Assembly (NCBI GenBank): GCA_044226845.1
Contig: JBGAGG010000004.1
Coordinates: 245,826 to 309,825, forward strand
Source: JAFDZO01 sp044226845
GTDB lineage: Bacteria > Bacteroidota > Ignavibacteria > Tepidaquicellales > Tepidaquicellaceae
Direction: 5' to 3'
Length of the DNA: 64,000 bases
A program made the position numbers and the translations under genes. Shown one piece after another: positions 33,728 through 41,053 of the stretch (position 1 is the stretch's first letter; every line of letters begins with the position of its first letter). The notes under the pieces are model-generated. The model was not told the origin of the DNA, did no database searches, and was given only the letters and a program-made list of their open reading frames with translations.

Positions 33728-34139
33728 TAAACTTTTTAAAATTCCTGTTCTGTTTCTTTTCGGATATTACTTTTTTCACCTGCAGCCTCTGCTCTTTTTT
33801 TGCTTTAGAAGGTTTAGTAGCCTTGCGCGGCTTTTCCTTTTTTAAAGCAGTTTCCAGCAGTTCATACAATTTTTTAATCGCTGTTTCCTTATTTATTAAT
33901 TGAGAGCGTGACTCCTGCGATTGTAAAATGAGCTTACCTTCTTTTGAAATCCGGTTAGATAATTTCTGCTGTACTACTGATTTTTCTTCATCACTAAGCA
34001 GTTCAGAATTGTTCACATCAAAGACGAGTTCAATTTTAGTTGAGACCTTATTCACATTCTGCCCGCCTTTTCCGGAAGAGCGTATTGCTTTTATCTCAAT
34101 TTCTTTAGTAAAATCCCTGTTTTGTAAATCCATCTGCAA
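33717..34139 (-). CDS. arfB: ArfB-type peptidyl-tRNA hydrolase (ribosome rescue)
   Basis: The 140-residue protein has the GGQ motif in SSGKGGQNVNKVSTKIEL near the N terminus and a basic C-terminal tail (KKEKPRKATKPSKAKKEQR) that in ArfB/YaeJ inserts into the empty mRNA channel. It would free ribosomes stalled on broken messages. It lacks the codon-recognition domains of RF1/RF2, as expected. It precedes pgeF with overlap. Confidence 0.9.
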   Translation of the reverse strand: MQMDLQNRDFTKEIEIKAIRSSGKGGQNVNKVSTKIELVFDVNNSELLSDEEKSVVQQKLSNRISKEGKLILQSQESRSQLINKETAIKKLYELLETALKKEKPRKATKPSKAKKEQRLQVKKVISEKKQNRNFKKFNDD

Positions 34140-34324
34140 AATAATATTCGGTTTTTTAATATAAAAATAATAAAAACCAAAAGAATTAGAAGATTTAACG
34201 TATATAAATTACTGTAAGTAAGAGCGGAACTTTAATGTAATAAATTAGTTTATAGTATTAATTAATTTTTTCCCCACTCGTTTATATCTTTCAAAAGTAA
34301 ATCAATCTAACTATTTTAAAAACT

Positions 34325-35299
34325 ATGAAAAAAATAATTTTATCTTGCCTAATTTTATTAGGCAGCATCAATTTATTTGCGCAGAGCAAGAAAGTTGTGT
34401 ACTCTTCAAATCAGTCAAGCAACGGTTATCTTCAGATTTTTACAATGAACGATGACGGAACCGATAAGAAACAAGTTTTAACAATGGATGCAAATTGTGT
34501 GAATCCGAAATGGTCGCATGACGGCTCTAAAATTGTTTTCGCTACCTCAGATGAACAGGTTTATTTAATAGATAATGTTGAAACCGGTGACTACAGGTTT
34601 ATGTGGAAAGGCAATGTTCCTTCATTTTCATCGGATGATTCTGAAATTCTTTTTGTCTCCGATTTTGAAGGGGTTAACTCAATTTATGCAATCGGACTTT
34701 TTGAAACCGAACCATTCTTAATTTCTGACGGAGATTATTCCAATCAAGCAGTTTTATCCAATGACGGTAACTATTTGATTTACTCTGCTCTTTTGGAGGG
34801 TGGTAAATGTATTATGCTTCGTGATTTAAATGATACAACGGAAAATCATACCAGAAAAATCAGTGTTAATAAAGATGCAAACTTAGAACCGGATGTTTCA
34901 CCTGATAGCCGTAAATTTGTTTACGCAGGTTTCGATATGAATCTCAACGGTACAATCTATCTGTATGAAAATAATAAGGAACGTGCTTTAACGAAAGATA
35001 TTCCAAGCTCTACTCAACCGAAATTTTCACCTGACGGAAGCAAGATTGCATTTGCAGTTATAAAGGGTGAAAGAGTAAAGCTTTATACAATGAATGCTGA
35101 CGGTACAGAAAAAAAAGATTTGGGAATTAAAGGCGGTGACTTAGGACTTTTCAAATGGATAGATAATAGCAGAATCGTTTATGATGCAGAAAATGAAAGC
35201 GAGCAGTACAGCATTGGTGTTGTAAACATAAAAACAGGTGATAGCAAATTAATTGCTACGACAGGGTTTAATCTTCACCCGGATATATTGAATCAATAA
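34325..35299 (+). CDS. exported TolB-like PD40 propeller protein
   Basis: The 324-residue product has a signal peptide (MKKIILSCLILLGSINLFAQ) and WD40-like PD40 repeats (IFTMNDDGTDKKQVL, WSHDGSKIVFAT, VSPDSRKFVYAG, FSPDGSKIAFAV, LYTMNADGTEKKDLG). The fold matches the TolB C-terminal propeller, but the TolB N-terminal domain is absent and no tol genes lie nearby. Periplasmic. It lies 6 bases before metF, so the two are cotranscribed despite unrelated functions. Confidence 0.8.
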   Translation: MKKIILSCLILLGSINLFAQSKKVVYSSNQSSNGYLQIFTMNDDGTDKKQVLTMDANCVNPKWSHDGSKIVFATSDEQVYLIDNVETGDYRFMWKGNVPSFSSDDSEILFVSDFEGVNSIYAIGLFETEPFLISDGDYSNQAVLSNDGNYLIYSALLEGGKCIMLRDLNDTTENHTRKISVNKDANLEPDVSPDSRKFVYAGFDMNLNGTIYLYENNKERALTKDIPSSTQPKFSPDGSKIAFAVIKGERVKLYTMNADGTEKKDLGIKGGDLGLFKWIDNSRIVYDAENESEQYSIGVVNIKTGDSKLIATTGFNLHPDILNQ

Positions 35300-35305
35300 A
35301 AGTTA

Positions 35306-36256
35306 ATGAAAGTAACAGAACATCTCGCAAAGGCAAAAAATCCATTAATAAGTTATGAAATAATTCCGCCTCGCAGAGGCGGAGATATTCAGCAGCTGTT
35401 TAAAGTTGTTGATGAACTCATAAAACATAATCCTCCATTCATAGATGTAACATCTCACGCTGCTGAAATGCATTACGAGGAAACACCATCCGGCATACGT
35501 AAAAAAGTTAAACGCAAAAGACCCGGTACGATAGGCATAAGCGTAGCGATAAAAAATAAATATAATATCGATACAGTACCTCATATACTTTGCAAAGGAT
35601 TTACAAAAGAAGAAACTGAAGATGCACTTATTGAATTAAACTACCTTGGTATTGAAAACGTCCTTGCTTTAAGAGGTGATGATACCGGTTATACAAAACC
35701 TATTCCGGAAGGCCGTTCCTGTAATGAAAATTCAGTTGATCTGATTGAACAGATTAACAGAATGAATGAAGGCAAATATTTAGAAGAAGATTTGCTTGAT
35801 GCAAGTAAAACAAAATTCTGTATTGGTATAGGAGGATATCCTGAAAAACATTTTGAGTCTCCGAACATTAAGCTTGATGTTTCCGTAACTAAGAAAAAAA
35901 TCGAAGCGGGTGCTCATTACATAGTGACCCAGATGTGTTTCAATAATCAGCACTATTTTGATTATGTGAATAAATGCCGGGCAGAAGGAATTACTGTTCC
36001 TATTATTCCCGGATTAAAAATTATTTCCAATAAAGGACATCTTACTAACCTGCCCAAAAATTTTTATATCGATATCCCTGAAGAACTCTCTCAGGAAATA
36101 TTCGAAGCAAAAAATGAACACGTACTTGATATAGGTGTTGAGTGGGCAGTAAAACAGGTTGAAGATCTGTTAAACAACGGCGCTCCTGCTATCCATTTCT
36201 ATATTATGCAGTATGTAAAACCAATCCAGCTTCTTTTCAAAAAACTGAAATTGTAA
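35306..36256 (+). CDS. metF: methylenetetrahydrofolate reductase
   Basis: The 316-residue TIM-barrel flavoenzyme reduces 5,10-methylene-THF to 5-methyl-THF for methionine synthesis. Family motifs: SYEIIPPRRGG at the N terminus with the catalytic Glu, VDVTSHAAEM-like HNPPFIDVTSHA, NVLALRGDDTGY, AGAHYIVTQMCFNN and PGLKIISNKGHL. Length near the usual ~290-300 with a small insert at MNEGKYLEEDLLD. It is the second gene of a run with the PD40 protein and the hydroxy-acid dehydrogenase. Confidence 0.92.
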   Translation: MKVTEHLAKAKNPLISYEIIPPRRGGDIQQLFKVVDELIKHNPPFIDVTSHAAEMHYEETPSGIRKKVKRKRPGTIGISVAIKNKYNIDTVPHILCKGFTKEETEDALIELNYLGIENVLALRGDDTGYTKPIPEGRSCNENSVDLIEQINRMNEGKYLEEDLLDASKTKFCIGIGGYPEKHFESPNIKLDVSVTKKKIEAGAHYIVTQMCFNNQHYFDYVNKCRAEGITVPIIPGLKIISNKGHLTNLPKNFYIDIPEELSQEIFEAKNEHVLDIGVEWAVKQVEDLLNNGAPAIHFYIMQYVKPIQLLFKKLKL

Positions 36257-36269
36257 TAATTTCTAATGT

Positions 36270-37367
36270 ATGGATTTCACTAACCTCTTCGAATATGAAA
36301 AATATGCCTGTGAAAAACTTCACAAAACTGCATTTGATTATTACTCGAGCGGCGCTCATGATGAAATCACTTTAAGAGATAACAGAGAAGCATACAATCA
36401 TATACAAATCCATTACAAAGTTTTAGTAGATGTAAGTAAAAGAGATTCCGGTACGGAAGTACTGGGTCAGAAAATTTCCTTCCCTCTTATTATAGCTCCC
36501 ACAGCATTTCATAAAATGGCGCACAATGAAGGTGAATGCGCTGTTGCAAAAGCCGCGGTGAAAGCAGAGACCATTATGTGTCTCTCCACTTTATCAAATA
36601 CAACCGTTGAAGATGTAAGCAGGGATTGCAATGCTAACTTCTGGTTTCAGCTATATGTTTTCAGAGATAAAGCAGTTACTGAAAAACTTGTACGAAGAGT
36701 AGAAAAAGCCGGAGCAAAAGCAATTGTTGTTACAGTTGATGCGCCATTACTCGGAACAAGAGAGAAAGATGTCAAGAATAAATTTCAACTGCCTCAAGGT
36801 CTCTCAGTAATTAATCTAGTGCCGGATAGCAAAGAAGAGTTACCACAAAAAGGAACTGATAACAAGCCTGATTCAGGACTTTCTTTATACTTCAATGAAA
36901 TGCTTGACCAGTCATTGAACTGGAAAGACATCGAATGGCTCGCCTCAATCACAAAGCTTCCTATAATACTAAAAGGAATAGTAAGACCCGATGATGCATT
37001 AAGAGCAATCGAATATGGAGCAAAGGGTATCGTCGTATCAAATCACGGCGGAAGGCAACTTGATACTTCACCTGCCACAATTGAAGTTTTACCGCATATA
37101 GCAGAAGCCGTTGATAGCAGAATAGAAGTATTGGTCGATGGCGGTATTAGAAGAGGAACGGATATTTTAAAAGCTATAGCACTCGGAGCAAAAGCTGTAT
37201 TAGTCGGACGTCCTGTTCTTTGGGGACTTGCGTGTAACGGTTCAGAGGGGGTTTATTCAGTTCTTTCTATGCTTAAAAAAGAATTCGACCTTGCCATGGC
37301 TTTATCCGGATGTCCTACAGTAAAAGATATTCAAAGAGATTTAGTATCGTTCACTTCTAAAAAATAA
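36270..37367 (+). CDS. FMN-dependent alpha-hydroxy-acid dehydrogenase/oxidase
   Basis: The 365-residue protein belongs to the lactate/glycolate oxidase family. Active-site signature SNHGGRQLDTSPATIEVLP holds the catalytic His and Arg; FMN-binding parts are PTAFHKMAHNEGE, QLYVFRDKA, VDGGIRRGTDILKA and VGRPVLWGLA. It oxidises a 2-hydroxy acid (lactate, glycolate or similar) to the 2-keto acid; the exact substrate cannot be read. It is 13 bases after metF and 3 bases before a membrane protein, so probably in one operon. Confidence 0.88.
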   Translation: MDFTNLFEYEKYACEKLHKTAFDYYSSGAHDEITLRDNREAYNHIQIHYKVLVDVSKRDSGTEVLGQKISFPLIIAPTAFHKMAHNEGECAVAKAAVKAETIMCLSTLSNTTVEDVSRDCNANFWFQLYVFRDKAVTEKLVRRVEKAGAKAIVVTVDAPLLGTREKDVKNKFQLPQGLSVINLVPDSKEELPQKGTDNKPDSGLSLYFNEMLDQSLNWKDIEWLASITKLPIILKGIVRPDDALRAIEYGAKGIVVSNHGGRQLDTSPATIEVLPHIAEAVDSRIEVLVDGGIRRGTDILKAIALGAKAVLVGRPVLWGLACNGSEGVYSVLSMLKKEFDLAMALSGCPTVKDIQRDLVSFTSKK

Positions 37368-37370
37368 TTT

Positions 37371-38120
37371 ATGTCTGAGTCATTCAGAATACTGCTTACG
37401 TTTTTTCTCGCTGTAATATTTTTCTTTATTCATTCCTATAGCAGTACCTATTTTACAAGGTTAACCAAACGAAAATACTTCTGGCTCTCTTTTTCAGGCG
37501 GTATTTCAGTCTCTTATGTATTCATTCATATTTTTCCCGAGCTCAGCGATGCGCAGAATGATATTATGCAGATGAATAATCCGATTGTAGATTTTCTTGA
37601 CTACCACATTTATCTTATTTCTTTAATAGGATTTATATTATTTTACGGATTGGATTCTGCTGCAAAGATTTCCCGCGAAAACAATATAAAGCAAAACAAC
37701 AAAGACTATGCTGAGAAAAACGTATTCTTAGTTCACATAATTTCTTTTGCCATCTATAATTTTCAGATTGGATATTTTTTACTGCACAGGGAAACCCCTG
37801 GATTAAAATCATTGTTATTCTTTTTTGCAGCCATGGCTACTCATATAATGGTGAACGATTTCGGTTTAAGGAATCACTTCAAGCATTATTACATGAACTC
37901 AGGCCGGTGGATTTTATCAGCAGCCGTAGTACTAGGTTGGCTGTGCGGAGTATTTTTGGATGTTCCGAAACTGATATTAGATATAATGTTCGCATTCATT
38001 GCAGGAGGAATGATCTTAAATATTATCAAAGAAGAGCTTCCTGATGAAAGGCAAAGCAGGTTCTTCGGTTTCGCATCCGGCTGCATTGTGTATTCAGTTT
38101 TGCTATTAGTTATAGATTAG
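37371..38120 (+). CDS. polytopic inner-membrane protein
   Basis: The 249-residue protein has about seven to eight hydrophobic segments (for example LLTFFLAVIFFFIHSYS, LISLIGFILFYGL, LDIMFAFIAGGMILNII). The block LSFSGGISVSYVFIHIFPEL faintly recalls ZIP metal transporters, but the full ZIP signature is not convincing. It starts 3 bases after the hydroxy-acid dehydrogenase gene. Function unknown; transporter or membrane sensor possible. Confidence 0.6.
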   Translation: MSESFRILLTFFLAVIFFFIHSYSSTYFTRLTKRKYFWLSFSGGISVSYVFIHIFPELSDAQNDIMQMNNPIVDFLDYHIYLISLIGFILFYGLDSAAKISRENNIKQNNKDYAEKNVFLVHIISFAIYNFQIGYFLLHRETPGLKSLLFFFAAMATHIMVNDFGLRNHFKHYYMNSGRWILSAAVVLGWLCGVFLDVPKLILDIMFAFIAGGMILNIIKEELPDERQSRFFGFASGCIVYSVLLLVID

Positions 38121-38155
38121 TTAAAATCCCCCTCAACAAATATTTTAAAGACATA

Positions 38156-38163
38156 TAAATTTG
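38156..38163 (+). promoter_or_regulatory. candidate -7 box for the M13 peptidase gene
   Basis: TAAATTTG matches the TAnnTTTG consensus exactly. It covers the upstream TTG codon at 38161, which favours the ATG at 38182 as the real start. No TTG is found 20 bases before it. Confidence 0.35.
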
Positions 38164-38181
38164 TTTAAACTTAAATTAAAA

Positions 38182-40230
38182 ATGAGAACTCTCTTACTTC
38201 TTCTAATTCCCCTCTTTGTAATAAACACATCAGTATTTTGCCAGCAGGATGATAAGCCTAAACAACTTAAAGGCTTTTCTGTAGAATTTATGGACCAGTC
38301 CATTAAACCCGGTGACGATTTCTATAAATATGTAAACGGAACATGGCTAAAAAATAATCCTGTTCCTCCCGAATACAGCAGATGGGGAGCATTTTCCGAA
38401 ATCACAAAAAATAATGATTACATTATAAAATCTATTCTCGAAGAATCAGCATCAGGCACAGCGCCGAATGGAAGCAACCAGCAAAAAATTGGTGATTTAT
38501 ACTTTACTGCAATGGATACCGTAAGAATCGAGAATGAAAAATTTAATCCTTTAATCCCATACTTCAATAAAATTGATGCAGTTAAAAGTAAAGATGATCT
38601 GATAAAAACTATTGCTTACCTGCAAATGAACGGAGTAGGAAATTCATTCGGAGTTTTTGCCGGGCAGGATGATAAGAACAGCGCTAATGTTATTCCAAAT
38701 TTTTTCCAGGGCGGTATAACTTTATTTGACAGGGATTATTATTTAAAAGAAGATGACCGTTCAAAAGATATAAGAGCTAAATATGTAGACCACACTGCTA
38801 AAATGTTTATGCTCACAGGAATAGATGCCGGTACGTCAAAGAACTATGCTGAAAGAATTTTAGCATTTGAAACTGAATGGGCAAAAAATTTTATGCCGAG
38901 AGTTTCTATGAGAAATCCTGATTCTACTTATCATAAGCTGACAATCGAAAAATTTATTTCCATGACTCCCAACATTAACTGGAAATTGTATTTCATTGAG
39001 ACCGCTGCAGACTATTCGATCTTCGATAACGGAATAAATGTAGGTACGCCAAGATTTTTTGCATTCCTCAATGATAAATTTGCACAGGAAAATATTATCG
39101 ATGACTGGAAGCTCTATTTAAAATGGAGACTCATTACTTCAACTGCAGACTATCTCAGTTCTGATTTTGTCAATGAAGACTTTGACTTCTTCTCAAGATA
39201 TATTTCCGGTGTACAGGTGCAGCAGCCAAGATGGAGAGATGCCTTAGGCATGGTTAATGGAACTATGGCTGAAGCATTGGGTAAACTTTATGTTGATAAA
39301 GCTTTCAGCCCGGAAGCTAAGCAAAAAGTTAACGATATGGTAAAGAACATTTTGGAAACACTTAAAGAAAGCATTGCCGGACTTGACTGGATGAGCGAAA
39401 CCACAAAACAGCAGGCTTACAGAAAGCTCGGCACCTTCAGAGTTAAAATGGGTTACCCAGATAAATGGAAAGACTTCTCAGCTCTTGAAATCAACAGAAG
39501 CAATTCGCTATTGGAGAATATGCTTAACGGCAGACGATTCAATTACAAACGTAACATGAATAAAATCGGCAAGCCTGTTGATCGCGAAGAGTGGGGCATG
39601 TTCCCTCACTTAGTAAACGCTTCATATAATCCTGCGAAGAATGATATCACTTTCCCTGCAGGAATTCTTCAGCCTCCTTTCTTTGACCCCAATGCAGATG
39701 ACGCTTTGAACTACGGCGGCATAGGCGGAGTTATCGGCCATGAAATCACACACGGCTTTGATGATGCCGGAAGAAAGTACGATGCTGACGGCAACCTTAA
39801 AGACTGGTGGACTGAAGAAGATGCAAAGAACTATAATAAAAGAGCTGATATGGTTGTTGAGCAATTCAATGGCTATGTTGCAATCGATACATTGACCGTT
39901 AACGGAGAACTAACTCTTGGCGAAAACATTGCCGACCTTGGCGGCATGGCAATAGCGTATAAAGCTTTCCTCAAAACTCTTAAAGGCAACGAGCCGAAAA
40001 TTGACGGCTTCACTCCGCATCAAAGATTCTTCCTAGGCTGGGCTACGGTCTGGAGAGACAATATGACTGACCAGGAGCAAAGACTAAGATTAAAGACGGA
40101 CTCGCATTCACCCGGTAAATTCCGCGGTTACGCAAATCTTACCAATTTTCAGCCTTTTTATGATGCTTTTGATATTAAGGATACAGATCCGATTGCACGA
40201 CCAAAGGATAAAAGAGTAGTGATCTGGTAA
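38182..40230 (+). CDS. pepO: M13 family zinc metallopeptidase (PepO/neprilysin type)
   Basis: From the ATG at 38182 the product is 682 residues; a TTG seven codons upstream lies in a likely promoter box. The signal peptide is MRTLLLLLIPLFVINTSVFC followed by QQDDKPK; the Cys could also make it a lipoprotein. The M13_N domain spans ~35-430 and the catalytic M13 domain ~480-680. The zinc motif is HEITH (His520, His524) with ENIADLGG (Glu581) and the upstream NASYNPAKNDITFPAG. It cleaves oligopeptides in the periplasm or at the surface. A strong terminator follows. Confidence 0.92.
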   Translation: MRTLLLLLIPLFVINTSVFCQQDDKPKQLKGFSVEFMDQSIKPGDDFYKYVNGTWLKNNPVPPEYSRWGAFSEITKNNDYIIKSILEESASGTAPNGSNQQKIGDLYFTAMDTVRIENEKFNPLIPYFNKIDAVKSKDDLIKTIAYLQMNGVGNSFGVFAGQDDKNSANVIPNFFQGGITLFDRDYYLKEDDRSKDIRAKYVDHTAKMFMLTGIDAGTSKNYAERILAFETEWAKNFMPRVSMRNPDSTYHKLTIEKFISMTPNINWKLYFIETAADYSIFDNGINVGTPRFFAFLNDKFAQENIIDDWKLYLKWRLITSTADYLSSDFVNEDFDFFSRYISGVQVQQPRWRDALGMVNGTMAEALGKLYVDKAFSPEAKQKVNDMVKNILETLKESIAGLDWMSETTKQQAYRKLGTFRVKMGYPDKWKDFSALEINRSNSLLENMLNGRRFNYKRNMNKIGKPVDREEWGMFPHLVNASYNPAKNDITFPAGILQPPFFDPNADDALNYGGIGGVIGHEITHGFDDAGRKYDADGNLKDWWTEEDAKNYNKRADMVVEQFNGYVAIDTLTVNGELTLGENIADLGGMAIAYKAFLKTLKGNEPKIDGFTPHQRFFLGWATVWRDNMTDQEQRLRLKTDSHSPGKFRGYANLTNFQPFYDAFDIKDTDPIARPKDKRVVIW

Positions 40231-40262
40231 ATCACAAATAAAGTTAAGTTCTAACCTAAAAT

Positions 40263-40295
40263 GCTCCGTTTTTTAATAAAACGGGGCTTTTTTTT
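40263..40295 (+). terminator. intrinsic terminator of the M13 peptidase gene
   Basis: GCTCCGTTTT pairs with AAAACGGGGC (one G-U pair) around TTAAT and is followed by eight T residues. It lies 33 bases past the stop codon. Confidence 0.85.
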
Positions 40296-40310
40296 GCTCA
40301 ATTTTTAAGT

Positions 40311-40346
40311 TAAAACAAAAAAGCAGGTCATTTCTGGCCTGCTTCC
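40311..40346 (-). terminator. minus-strand terminator hairpin
   Basis: On the minus strand AAGCAGG pairs with CCTGCTT and is followed by TTTTGTTTT. It could stop transcripts coming from uvrA across the 700-base repeat region. Confidence 0.55.
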
Positions 40347-40675
40347 TGTATCTCTCATTGTCCCCCTAAAACAAAAAGAGAATCTTATGTAAATTTAACC
40401 CTATTTATCAGGTTTGATATGAGAATCAAACCTATACAAAATTGAAAAAAATGGGATTAAATGTCAAGTGAAAATGTTGTAAATTTTTTAGACAACATTT
40501 TACAGGATTTATAAAATGAGCTTAAATAAATGTATTTACATTATTTATATGGTTATTAACTTATTGTAAAGTACAGAAAATTTTTACTTTTGAAAAATTT
40601 ATCAGAGTAACATTTTTGTTACATTTTGTCTGCGGATTGTAAAAACAATACAGGAAAATTTAATTTTAAATTATT

Positions 40676-40706
40676 GACGGGTTTTTGACGGATTTCTGCA
40701 AAATAA
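40676..40706 (+). repeat. 31-bp GACGG dispersed repeat, copy 2
   Basis: GACGG, then TTTTTGACGGATTTCTGCA and AAATAA, differing from the other two copies by one base (G for A after the first GACGG). Upstream sequence with TTGTAAAAACAA at 40638 is shared with the copy at 60960. Confidence 0.8.
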
Positions 40707-40736
40707 TTTATATGAGTTATGAGTTATGAGTTAACG

Positions 40737-40919
40737 GTAACATTATTATCACATTTTTTCTGTTCATTGCTAATTGTTAACTGAATTGTAACATTATTGT
40801 CACATTTTTCCGTTCATTGCTAATTGTTAATTGAATTGTAACATTAATGTCACATTTTGAAACTCAGATAAATATGATTTTATATGACGTCATAGATAAA
40901 AGTAACATTATTGTAACAT
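40737..40919 (+). repeat. cluster of four GTAACATTATTGTCACAT motifs with a 50-bp tandem repeat
   Basis: Motif copies start at 40737, 40788, 40838 and 40902. Each consists of two GTnACAT heptamers 11 bases apart. The second and third lie in a 50-bp tandem duplication containing TTCATTGCTAATTGTTAA. The heptamer pair recurs in the other two repeat mosaics. Confidence 0.8.
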
Positions 40920-40940
40920 TTTCCTGTTTTAAACGCAAAA

Positions 40941-40969
40941 GACCTGACAGGATTAAAACCTGTCAGGTC
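40941..40969. repeat. GACCTGACAGG palindromic repeat, copy 2
   Basis: GACCTGACAGG and CCTGTCAGGTC pair around ATTAAAA. It is the reverse-complement copy of the element at 25666-25695, shorter by one base. Confidence 0.8.
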
Positions 40970-41021
40970 TAAATTCTAACTTCTCTATAATAAAAAGAAT
41001 TTTTTAAATGCGCAATATATT

Positions 41022-41040
41022 CTTCCCTATTAGTAGGGAG
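41022..41040. repeat. TCCCTATTAGTAGGGA hairpin
   Basis: TCCCTA and TAGGGA pair around TTAG. Related hairpins lie at 25590-25613 and 61214-61237 at the matching end of each repeat mosaic. Confidence 0.6.
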
Positions 41041-41053
41041 AAAAAAAAATTAA

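Larger units (their letters stand above)
40231..41053. other. 823-base gene-free region, repeat mosaic 2
   Basis: No gene is visible. After two terminators the stretch carries the 31-bp GACGG element (40676-40706), a 50-bp tandem duplication (about 40755-40855), four copies of the GTAACATTATTGTCACAT motif, a GACCTGACAGG palindrome and a TCCCTATTAGTAGGGA hairpin. It is the inverse order of the mosaic at 25.5-26.4 kb. Confidence 0.7.

Noticed and set aside
38161..38184. TTG at 38161 as start of the M13 peptidase
   Set aside because: It lies inside a TAAATTTG promoter box, and the signal peptide begins at the ATG at 38182.
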